From NCBI RefSeq assembly GCF_031143425.1, contig NC_090450.1, positions 218,065,442-218,129,441 on the forward strand: a stretch of 64,000 nt of DNA. The letters run 5' to 3'. Position numbers and translations under genes: made by a program. The notes under the pieces are model-generated. The model ran no database searches, was not told where the DNA came from, and saw only the letters and a list, made by a program, of their open reading frames with translations. The stretch comes from Pleurodeles waltl. Its lineage: Eukaryota > Chordata > Amphibia > Caudata > Salamandridae. How positions within the stretch are numbered: position 1 is the first letter of the stretch; each line of letters begins with the position of its first letter. Below are positions 35,150 to 45,956 of the stretch, one piece after another.

Positions 35150-37701
35150 AAAGACTATGAGATTTTCAAAATGCACTTAAAGTAAAAAAGGACTTGGTTT
35201 ATGGTTGAACAAAGGGTATTTACTCGCTGCATACACATGATTGGTGGCATTCTGTTAAATTCGCTGACCACTAAGGATTACTTCAATCTTCTTTTTGCAA
35301 CAGTGCTTGATGCATTTAAATCTGTTAAAAACGCTGATTTTATTGTTCTGTCTGCCCATCTCAACAAGAATATATAGTCAACAGACAGACTTCCATATCT
35401 AGTTTTTTACACAATGTAGTCTAGAATTGTGTAGTAAATTGAGACCCTCTGCAGGATATCAAGACCTGTGGGATTCCATGCAACTATATAATATCATGAG
35501 CAAAGAGCTTTGCTATCTCCTTAAAAAATAGCAGCCTCGGTAATATAATCAGTGTCCCATTTTTGTCAAATGATCAACCACTCCTAGAATTACAGTAAAT
35601 CTTGATGGTTTGGTAACTCTAAATATAATGTCCAGAGGCACTGTATGGCAAGGCTTAGGTGGATCAGTCACTGGTGTAAAAGGCCACATAGGTTTGATTT
35701 ATGAACTTTGAATCTGATCAAACATATAACATGTCTGAACATACTCCTTAACATATGTAAACAGAGTTGGTCACCAAAAATACCTGTTAACTGTGGTTTC
35801 GAATTTACCACTTACAGGATGTCTATCAGACCTAAAGTCATGGAGTCTGCTCACGGCCTGCTGCCCTAACTAAGCAAATGGCAAGTACAGAGTCTCCCCT
35901 TGATTCAAAAATAAATTTTTCTTAAACCTATCTTCTATTAACCCAAAGCATGGCTTCCTCATCGATACGCTGTAACTCTTACAGATTTCTGTTAGTGAGG
36001 TATCAACATTAATCAACACCCTGGAGAGAACGTTTGGTGTTCTGCTTCTTAATCTCAAAGGAGCTTCTCTGACTGTTATACTTAATTTCAAGTTGATTTT
36101 GGTGAGATAAGGTATCCACCTTCCCATTATTTGGACCAGGTTTATAGTTTATCACAAAGTTGTAACCGGGGAGGAACAGTGTCTGCCTGAGTTGATTAGC
36201 AGTTAACACCATTGCTGACTGTACATATCTTTGATCTGTGTAGACCTCTACTGTGTGTCTAGCTACTTCAAAAGACATCTTTATTGATAAAAGATCGCTA
36301 TCTGCAATTGTGTTATGTTTTTTTGCCAGGTAAACACTGGGGAAAAGTAAGCCAGTGGATACACCTATACAGTTTCAAATTTCTCAGAGACAAAACTGCT
36401 CCCATAGCATGACATGAGTATCTACATTAAACAGATGTTCCGCATTTAGATGTTGCAGAATAGGGACATAAGAAAACATTTCTTGAAAAATCAAAATAAA
36501 ATGCTTCTTCGCACCATACAAAAAGAACTGCTTTGAGTAGATGTTTAGTAATAATAGGCCTCACAATTTAGCACATCTTATGCAGTGGTACGTGTGGGCC
36601 ACTGGATTTTTGATGAAACCTCTTATCACCGAGTTGAATGTGCTGAGGACTGGTTATATACCACAGAAATTTGACAGAGTGTGTGAAATGTTCACACTTA
36701 TTAACTTTAGGAAAAATATTGTGCTGTCTTAAGTTCTGCCACATTGCTTTTACATGTTCTGCTTTTGCATCCAAAGAAACAGTGTAAATCAGGATGTAAT
36801 CTAAGTAAAATTACTAAATACACCCAGAAACCCTCTGTGGATTACATCAATGACATACTGAAAGGTAACTCGAGTGATACGTTCTCTGTATTTTAGTATC
36901 CACAACATGGTCGGGGAATGGTTTTTATAGACCCCATTGTCAATCTGCTGACTTGAAAAAGAACACCTGATGGACTGCAACCATTTCACAATCAACTGAG
37001 CAGTACTTGTGTGAGATGCATTGTTGGTAACAATCAATCCTGGGAGTTTTTACAAGGGTAATCAACAAAATCCAAATCCTTTTCCTTCATTAATATTTCT
37101 TAAAAACAAAATCTTATCTTAGTCATGAATATAAATGGTAACTGTTATGGTAAAAAATAGATTAGTGACAGCAATAGTTATAAGTAAGGTAAATAATAGA
37201 GACATTGCGACATCATGGTATTATCATCAAGTTTCTCCTGAGATCAAGCATGGTAAAAAGCTTTGCGTATTTAATCTAGTCTAAAAGAACAGATACTAAA
37301 GATAATGGGTATATGTTTTTACTGAAAGTCTGTGCATTGCATTATAATCAATGCATATTCCTAATTCACATACTTTCTCAGACCCAAAAAACTGGAGTGA
37401 AAAAACGTATGACTGTGATGGTCTTTCAAGACACCTATGCATAAATGTGTATGCTGTTGGCTAGTAAGGGAGTGATGAATCCCAATAATATCCCCACTCT
37501 TTAAATAGTCTTGTATTCAAATATAAAGCCCAAACCCAAAAGGTAGGGGAAAGGAGAGTTGAATGAGTTAAAAATATGACCAATGTTGGTTCTCTGGAAG
37601 TCTTCTAGCTTTTCTCTGATCTCCAGTTCTTACTCAGGCTGCTCACATTCTGAACAAAGTTGCTTTAGGGGCTGGGATTTTATCTGATAAAACAAGACAT
37701 A
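35150..37701 (-). pseudogene. Ty3/gypsy relic 1: RT, RNase H, integrase
   Basis: Read leftward from the ERV. RT: 'CIDYNAMH' near 37345, an 'LLD' block near 37290, the palm site degraded to LDYI near 36805, then 'KCEHFTHSVKFL' near 36690. RNase H at 36009-36278: 'VEVYTDQRY', 'YKPGPNNGKVDTLSH'. Integrase: 'RYFW*PT...VKEYVQTC' near 35740-35790, 'LDIIF...VILGVVDHLTKMGH' near 35560-35640, 'GIPQVLISCRGSQF' near 35440-35475 with the second catalytic D changed to C, and 'DGQTEQ' near 35340. Heavily broken. The ERV cut it at 37702. Confidence 0.8.
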
Positions 37702-37705
37702 ATGT
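37702..37705. repeat. ERV target-site duplication ATGT (left)
   Basis: Matches 51370-51373. Four-base duplications are typical of gamma-type retroviral integrases. Confidence 0.85.
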
Positions 37706-39299
37706 TGCTAACGCATCCTTCTATGTCAATTTATTACACATTAGGACTGGTTTTAGGCCAATGAATCTTGTGACCCAGTGGTGAGACAACGTAGGACGAG
37801 ATAACTGATCAATATGTCAAGCAATATATCGATAATGTCGTCAATATTCACCACCACAATGCACTTTACTTTGGATAAAGACATTAATCAAATTGTCGAC
37901 GCAACCATGACCTTTCAGCCATAAATAACCACACCTTTTGATAGAATTTTATGAATTTTATTCCCTATTGATTACAATCTACTAGCAGAAGTGTCAATCT
38001 CAAAACCAAGAAGCATAAGAGCATAGTCACGATATGGCAACTGTAATAAGATTTCATTAATGCAAGAATCACAAACATAAGAACATAGCACGGCGTGAAC
38101 ATAGATCAAAATACAAAGAATATCACGTAAGTCTCAGTTCAGCATAGCGCAACGCCAGTCTTTGTCTATTTGCGTCAGTCAGAGTGATCACCTGTCCTAA
38201 CCACTAATTAGCATCAGCATGTTGGGCTTCATGCAAAATAATTTAGAACACCAATTTAGAAAACATCTAGCTATGGTCCCTATCAAAAATGAGCAGTTGG
38301 TACCTAGAAAGGAAAAGCAAACAGACAAATTACAAACTGCATTGTCATAATTACCCTCCAAGGATTAGATCAGCACACAGGATCTGTCTTCGTCTTCAAG
38401 ACATCAGTCAAATCGCCATCAGTCTAACTTTGTCTAAAGGACTGGGGACACTTCCCTCATAAAGAGAAGAAATGTAAAGGGGCAGTCTATGGGTGAGGAT
38501 GGTTTATTAAGTCTCAAAGTCACCAAACAGAGTGACAGAGTTTCTGGATAAAATCAATAGCATTCCCTACCTAGTTCTAACGACCCTTCTGTGACTTGGG
38601 TTTTTATCACTTTTTTGTAATACCTTCCCCCAAAATTCTATTGGACATTTACTATACCCCACTATCTTTAACCTATCAAATTAAGCATTAGGTAATTCCA
38701 ATTGTCACCCCACGATAATTTATAACATTTTGATTGGTCTTCATAATTGACGCCTTCGGAGGTGGCACATCCGGATTTACTTCACCATTTGGCACGTCTT
38801 CTCTGGTCATGAGTTTCCTTTGTCCATGGTTAAGCGTCCTTGTACATTACATTAATCTACTTTTGTTTCAATTTTGTACATAACTCATACTAAAGCAGCA
38901 AGCATGCGAGTGAGAACAGAATCTGGGTTTATACATGAAACGAAGAAAAGGAACAAATGCAGGGTCATGGCCCTTTACGAGTCAGCATACTGAAAAAAGA
39001 GAAAAATGCTTTAATATGAGAGCTAGGCAGCTAAATCTACAACTCACACTAACTTAAGGCCTATGAGATTTTTAATACAAATGCAATATCGTAAATGTTA
39101 ATATAAACCATAGCATGAACATTTTTACTCATCATTATTAGTTCACGTATATATATTGGTGACCACACACATTATAGTCGTAATTCAGATGCGTGTTTAA
39201 GCTAAACACTAATTACTGTTGTTTTCTATGCAGCATCATTAAGCATTGATATAAGCATTTCACTTTTAGTATATGTAATATTTAAACTACGCTCTCTCA
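37706..39299 (-). repeat. ERV 3' LTR
   Basis: 1594 bp, TG...CA, near-identical to 49777-51369. AATAAA motifs on the minus strand at 37957-37962 and 37730-37735 are possible polyadenylation signals. Confidence 0.92.
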
Positions 39300-39312
39300 G
39301 TCCCTCCTCTGA
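39300..39312 (-). promoter_or_regulatory. ERV polypurine tract
   Basis: The minus strand reads AGAGGAGGGAC directly before the LTR start TGAGAG. A short inverted repeat GATGACG/CGTCATC lies beside it at 39310-39325. Confidence 0.75.
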
Positions 39313-39356
39313 TGACGCTCGTCATCACACCAACCTTTCCCTTTGACCTTTCACTT

Positions 39357-41012
39357 TTAATTTTTCACCTTGCACATAATGCGCATTTCAACATCTTGCC
39401 CTTTATGTGAACTTTCCCAAATTTCATTGAACATTTTCTCTCTTTCACTTTCTTCGTTTCTTCTTGTTCTTTTAGTCCAATTTTTCTTGATTTTGCCATT
39501 AATTTTGCATGCTCCCCATAATCCTAATAGACAGGCCAAAACAATTAGTAGACCCATTAATATTTTTGCAAGTACCCCATTCCAAATATTGGTAAACCAG
39601 CTCCCAACTCTGGCAATTCCTTTTCCAAATTTTTCCCAGACACCAAGTTCTTTCAAATCCTTCAAATCTGTACTGTCTCTAATAAGGTTAGTAAGCATTT
39701 ATCTAATCTTTTTACTATTGTCCAGAATGAACGAGCAACAATGACGCTCGTTGAGCATCTTGCAGACCCCTCCACTCTTTGCTAAAAGAATGTCTAAAGC
39801 AAGCCGATTTTGAAGAGTCATAGCTCTTTCTGCAGCAAGTTCAGTATCCATCAGGAGTATAGCCCCTGTAAAATTTGTCAGCATGTTATCCACAATAGTA
39901 GACAACTTTTGAATTTTCATGGAATTCAAGATAACCCCCACTGAAGGGATTATAGCTCCAAATATATCACCAATGACAGCAGCCACTGACTCTCGTTTTT
40001 GTCTAGGATGTTGTAATTCAGACGTTTTAGGTATTTGTTTTAAGTCATCAATCTGGTAAATCTTTGGGAAAACTATTCCCAAATAACATGTCTCATACCA
40101 TCCCTTAGGGAGGCGGTAATAAGCATTTAGCCCACAGATATAGTAGATCCCAGGGATCGCTGGATCCTGTCCATTCAACATAAATGTCCATTTACTCTGA
40201 AATACAAACACATGTCTGAATTCACTCGTTCCCACAAACAAATTGTCTTGCTCAGATTTTGGTCTATATATACAAAGCCTACCTACATGCAATGCATCTA
40301 TAGCTAATTTGCCTTGTGTTTTGATTGCAGTGTTAGCATAATCATTTGCATATGTGTGTTTTTCTAACCCTTTTTCTAATCTCTCCTTCAATGCTTTGCG
40401 TCTATCATCAGTGTGATCTAAAAAGCTTTTCTCTACAGGTGATAGCAAGCAAGTCAAATTATTGCGATGTGCGTAAGCAGTTCCAAATGTAAGCGTTGGC
40501 TCAAAGAATCCTCTAACTATTTTTATATCGTGTTCCTTAGCTAATTTGTTCCAAAATTCAATCACAGGCACAAAAGAAAACACAACATCCAGATTTGAAT
40601 AAAAGTATTGCACATGCTCTTGATTAACTAATCCCATAAGTTAGAGGAAGGCTATGATAAGGCTATGATAAGTAACTCCCTCCTGCACAGATGAAGGAAT
40701 CTTAGTACACACATAACAATCTTTCGCATCCATGGTTTCCACATATTCATTTAGCAAGCGATAGAAGACATTAGTAGAAAGTACCCCCTTTGAATTAGTT
40801 CCCTCATGCAAGTGTCTTGCATCCTGCTCAAATCTCTCCCACGGTGTTAGTGTTGTAGTTTCAGGTTTTGAAGTAGCATTAATGGTCTCTTTCTCTATCC
40901 ATGGCATTCCCACAATCACTCCCACAATTATTATTGCACACACAACACCTATTATAAGCTCTAGCCAACCACACACCTTACTTCCCTTGTTACTACTTCT
41001 ATTATAAGCCAT
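39357..41012 (-). pseudogene. env: ERV env, broken in two places
   Basis: Envelope glycoprotein gene, described from three in-frame pieces. Piece 1 (41012-40641, 123 codons): a hydrophobic signal-anchor at residues about 15-37 and CYVC, a CXXC motif of the surface subunit. A TAG-class stop (TAA at 40641-40643) ends it, beside an 11 bp tandem duplication. Piece 2 (40637-39699, 312 codons): furin-type site RQKR at 39993-40004, a hydrophobic fusion-peptide-like stretch, an LQNR-type helix, and a C-X7-CC motif at 39735-39764. A TAA at 39699-39701 ends it. Piece 3 (39698-39357): a membrane span at about residues 44-66 and a charged tail. Order matches a class I retroviral Env. Confidence 0.88.
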
Positions 41013-41260
41013 GTCTATAAAGAATCAGATAGTAGATCGACAATCAACTTAAGGATGATTTAGAATATTCTCTTGCTCTCTGCGTGTATTTACAGGTTTC
41101 CACTCACTCCAGGACCCCCTTTGTCAAATCAGGTTAGCAGCTTGTCATAATCAGGTTTCTCAAAAGTCAATCCGGTTCTAGTGTCACTTTCGGTAATTTA
41201 TAAAGTCTCTCTTTCGATTTTCATATTTTTCGATTTTAACCAAGTTTTCTTTGGATACGT

Positions 41261-41905
41261 TCAGGTACCGTAGTATTGGCCTGGTACTTCTCGATCAAAA
41301 CAGAATGCTAAGAACTCTTGTTGCCATTCAGATGTTGTAGCATACGCCCATTCAGGACCTGTATATCTTCTGTTTGCGACTCTCTTTCTTTTCAGTCTTC
41401 GTTCACCTTGTTGTTCTCCTTCACTTAGGTCTTCCACTCGCGATGTATCGTTCTCTTCTGTTATTGTTTCACTTGATGTGTATCTTATCTTGAAGAGTGG
41501 TTTTTCTGGCCAGTTATCACTTATATGCGTCTTCTTTCGATGTGTCTTTTCGGGACGCTGGACAGTACCCTCCTCTTGTGATATGGCGTTTTCACTTGAT
41601 GGACCTGCAGCTGGCTCAGAAGACTCTGGCGCGCTCTGATTTCTATCTACTATTTCTCCTTCTTCTTCTTCTGGGTCTGTACCGGGTTTGAGTTCTAACC
41701 CGTATCTGTCTACTTCTGGGAGAACCTCTCCTTGATTTAGTTCTCCTGATGCCTCTACTGAGATAGGCGCTCTGTCACCTCTCTCGAACTCATTCACTAT
41801 TTGAGGGACGAGGCTGTTCTCAGCGGGCCCTCCGGCAGTCTCAGTTCCATCTTGACTGTTTTCTGGCCCTGAGACTTCTTTTTCTGAAGCTGTTGTGCCG
41901 GAAAC
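41261..41905 (-). CDS. Acidic ORF between pol and env, in frame with pol
   Basis: Directly after the pol TAA (41906-41908) the same frame stays open for about 215 codons to 41261. There is no ATG near its start; a GTG lies at 41797. The protein is strongly acidic in its first two-thirds (a DPEEEEGE run), then has an arginine/lysine patch 'RRLKRKRVANRR' and an aromatic end with 'FCFDREVPGQYYG'. No known domain recognised. It could be a natural C-terminal tail of Pol exposed by a nonsense mutation, an extra exon of env, or an accessory protein. A reading frame this long without stops in a damaged provirus suggests past selection. Confidence 0.55.
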   Translation of the reverse strand, partial: VSGTTASEKEVSGPENSQDGTETAGGPAENSLVPQIVNEFERGDRAPISVEASGELNQGEVLPEVDRYGLELKPGTDPEEEEGEIVDRNQSAPESSEPAAGPSSENAISQEEGTVQRPEKTHRKKTHISDNWPEKPLFKIRYTSSETITEENDTSRVEDLSEGEQQGERRLKRKRVANRRYTGPEWAYATTSEWQQEFLAFCFDREVPGQYYGT

Positions 41906-44900
41906 TTAAGGTTCCTCTTCAGCAGGACACGTTACCTTCTTTGTGTGACTGGCATGTATCCAGTTTGGAACTCCGGCACACTTTACAGCAGTAGTAGTTG
42001 TCAAGATTACTTGATATGGCCCTTTCCAACGTGGTTCCAGACACGACTTTCTCACATGCTTTTTGACAACCACCCAGTCACCAGCTTGTAGAGAGTGGCC
42101 TGGATTGCCAATCGGTGGCAATGTGTTAGCTTCCACCTGGTGAGAGAAAGAGCGAATCACATCAGCCAAACCCTTGCAGTAGTCCAACACCATATCATCT
42201 GTAATATTCACTAGAGCATTTGCAGGTACTGCTGGTAATCTCATAGCTCTACCCATGAGGATTTCATGGGGGGATAATCCCGTTTTCTTGTCTGGGGTGT
42301 TTCTCATTGACATCAGCACTAAAGGCAATGCATCTGGCCATTTCATATTGGTAGCTGCGCACATTTTTGCCATTCTCGATTTCAAAGTACCGTTCATTTG
42401 TTCTACTAGTCCTGATGCTTCGGGCGGTAGCTACAATGCAGCTTTTGTTCGATGTCAAGTGCGGCACACAGGAGTTTAATCACCTCATTGTCGAAGTGTC
42501 TCCCCCTATCTGACTCTATAGAGACCGGAAACCCGAACCTTGGTATCAATTCCCTAAGTAGTAATTTTTCAACTGTAAGACTGTCATTCCTACGTGTGGG
42601 GTATGCCTCAATCCAGTGACTGAAAACACACACAATCACCAACACGTACTTCAATCCGCCACAGACAGGCATTTCAATGAAGTCCATTTGCATCTTGCTT
42701 AATGGACCGCCAGCTCTCCCAATGTGGCACAAAGTTACCATAGTTCCTTTTCCGGCATTCATCTGTTGACAGAGGATGCACCTGTGACAAATGACCTAGG
42801 CAGCATGTCTGAATTTTGGATTAAACCAGTCGATTTTAAATGACCTGATCATTGCATCCCCCCAAGGTGAGCCTGTCCATGATAAAGGCTGGCAAACTGA
42901 GATAGAAGACTGTTTGGCAAGACTAGTTTTCCTTCCTCTGAGACCCACAAATCATCAGCCCTTTGTACACATTGCATTCTTTGCCAAGAGCGTTTTTCCT
43001 CTTTGCTTGCACGACTCTGTAATGTTTTTAACTCATCTAACTTGTCAACCACCCGTAATGCAAGGTTCAGACATGTGTCATTTTCAGTTTGCGGTAACAG
43101 TTCCCATTGCTCCTTGAACGATATACAGTTCAATGCGCAAAATCTTGTGACTTGATCTGCATAACCGTTTCCCATGGACACAAAGTCTTGTGATCTAATA
43201 TGAGCACTGCATTTCACCACGGCAATTTCAAGAGGTAACTGAATTGCATGTAACAAATCCTTTATTTGTTCACCATTTTTCACAGGAGAACCAGAAGAGG
43301 TCATGAAACCTCTCTGTGACCAAAGTTGGCCAAAATCATGTACGATTCCGAATCCGTATCTGCTATCGGTATAAATAGTGACCCTTAGATTCACAGCTGC
43401 GTGACATGCTTTAGTAAGGGCAATTAATTCTGCCACTTGAGCGGAAAACACTCTCTCGAGCCAGGAGGCTTCAATGATACCAGCTCTGGTGCATACCGCA
43501 CAGCTCTCAGTGTTCCAGCAGAATCTCTTAGACAGGACCCATCAACAAACATAATACAGTCATTTTCCTTCAACTGTGTGTCCTGAATGTCTGGACGAGG
43601 TTTGGTACATAACTCAGTTACCTCAAGACAATCATGTTCACATTCTTCCTCATTTTTGATTTCAGTGTTTTCAACAGGAAGTAAAGTTGCCGGGTTCAAT
43701 ACGTTACACCGCTTGAGTGAGACATTTGGTGACCCCAATATGATTGTCTCATACCTAGTGAGACGAGCATTTGTCATGTGCTTAGTTTTGGTTCGAGTCA
43801 ACAGAATTTCAACTGAATGCGGAACCATTACTGTTAGGGGGTATCCCATGACTATGCCTTCACATTGTGTAAAGCTCTGACCAACTGCTGCAACTGCGCG
43901 CAAACAACCTGGTAAGGCTGCTGCGACGGGGTCCAAGGTAGCTGAAAAATATGCTACAGGGCGATTTGCGTCTCCATGGACCTGTGGTAAGACAGACAAA
44001 GAACAAATCATCACGTTCATGACAGAACAACAGAAATGGTTTCGTATAATCAGGCATTCCTAACGCTGGTGCCCTGCACATGCATTCTCTTAACTCCATA
44101 AATGACTCAAGTTCTTCCTTAGACAAAGCTATGGTATATGGCTCATCCTTGATCTCTTTGCCTGTCAGTTTTATCAAAGGTTTTGAAATGATCGAGAAGT
44201 TGGGTATCCACTGGCGACAGTAGCCCTCCATTCCCAAAAACATCCTGACATCTCTTTTTGTCGTTGGAGGGTTCATTTGCAAAATGGCTGTTATTCTTTC
44301 CTTTGATATTCTCCTGGAACCTCTTTCGATCAAATGCCCTAAGTATTTTACCTCTTTCTGACAGTATTGTAGCTTCCTGGGTGACACCTTATGCCCATTT
44401 TTTCCCAGATGATTCAGTAATGCAATGGTATCGTATTTACAACTGTCCCTAGTTTTGGATGCAATCAGCAAATCGTCAATGTACTGCACAAGAGTCGAAC
44501 TAAAAGGCAGTACCAGGGACTCCAAATCCTTTTTCAATATCTGATTGATGATGGACGGTGACTCAGAAAACCCTTGAGGAATTCTGCACCAACTGTATAC
44601 CTTATCCAGAAATTTTAAACTGAACAGAAATTGGCGATGGATCGAAGAGGTATCGAAAAGAAGGCTTGTGACAGATCTATGACAGTAAACCATTCAGCAT
44701 CATAGGGAACCTGGAACATTATTACTGCTGGATTGGTCACCACAGGGCAACACTTTACCACTATTTCATTTATTTTTCTCAAATCCTGTACAATTCGGAC
44801 TTTCCCACAGGGCTTCTTTAACCCCAATATGGGAGAGTTACATGGACTGCTCAAAACTTCTTTCAGGACTCCCTGTCTGAGAAAAATCTGCAATTATTTG

Positions 44901-45956
44901 TGACACTTCTATGAGAACGTCTTGGGTCATATGATATTGTGGCACCTGAGGGAATACCGCATTTGGCTTTATCTGGACCTTAACTGGTTCTACCCCCTTT
45001 ATCAGTCCTACTTCCTTTCCGGTCAGGTCCCAGACTTTCTCTGTTACCGTCCCCTGTAATTCAACAAGTAAATCAATCAAGGTAAGCATCGGGAACAGAG
45101 TAATCAAAGGGTAATCTTCATTAGCTGTTCCTGTGTCCTCTTCTGAGAACTGTCCTTCATCTCCCTCATCGTCACTATTTGTCTGCGCTTCGATTCCGTC
45201 ATTGGAACAGGTAATTGAACATTTTGGCTTGCACAGTAAGTCCCTTCCCAGTAGGGATACCGGACTCGAGTCACAGACTACAAACCTATGTAGCCCCTGA
45301 AAGTTGCCGATCTCAACCTGCACTGGATCTGTAATCGGGTTTGTCAGATACTGGTTTGCTACTCCGACCACTCTTATGGTACGCCCTGAAAGGGGCAATT
45401 TTGGAACCTCTGAACTTCTGACTGTAGAGCGTGTGGCTCCTGTGTCAACCAGGAACGAGACCTTGTAACCCATCACCTTTCCTTCCACATATGGACCCCT
45501 CTGATCCACCTCTAAGGATGCTGCAAGCCTGCACTCTTCACTATCTGAGCTATCATCTGACCATTCTCCATTCATTCCATTTTCACCTCGTAATGGGAAT
45601 TGTTGTACTGTATTATTTTGACTCGTTATCTGACCTGTGACCTGTTGAGGAACCATCACCTGTTGCTGTCCCATCGGAGCCATTGGTAATTGCATTTGCT
45701 GTCTAGGTAACATAGGAATCTGCTGTTGTGCTTGTTGCATTTGCACTGACTGAAAACGCGGCATTTGTATCTGTTGCATGGGCTGTACCCCTTGCATTTG
45801 TACTAGATTGTTCTGAAAATTCGGGTTTTGATGTCTCATTTTCAGGCCCCGTACATTTTGTAATGTACCGACATTAGCACTTTGCTGAACAACACCATCC
45901 TGCACCATATTCGGGCACTCCCGTTTCCAGTGCCCCACGCCCCGCACGCGTGACAT
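41906..45956 (-). pseudogene. pol: ERV pro-pol, multiple frame breaks
   Basis: Pieces on the minus strand: 45956-44838 has the second half of the nucleocapsid knuckle, a Q/M-rich linker (about residues 45-110), and protease with DTGA at 45438-45446. 44893-44615 is the start of RT. 44693-43860 has the catalytic YIDD at 44472-44483 and 'FLGMEGYCRQW'. 44020-43424 and 43451-42849 hold RNase H ('FVDGSC', 'AQVAELIALTKA', 'YTDSRYGFGIVHDFGQLW'). 42762-42406 and 42397-41906 hold integrase: D in 'MQMDF', D in 'ESDRGRHF', E in 'EQMNGT', and a gamma-type C-terminal 'WKGPYQVILTTTTAVK'. Breaks occur near 44885, 44640, 44015, 43445, 42800 and 42400. Confidence 0.88.

Noticed and set aside
37081..37700. Separate unknown element between relic 1 and the ERV
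   Set aside because: The minus strand still shows RT blocks (CIDYNAMH near 37345), so it belongs to the gypsy relic.
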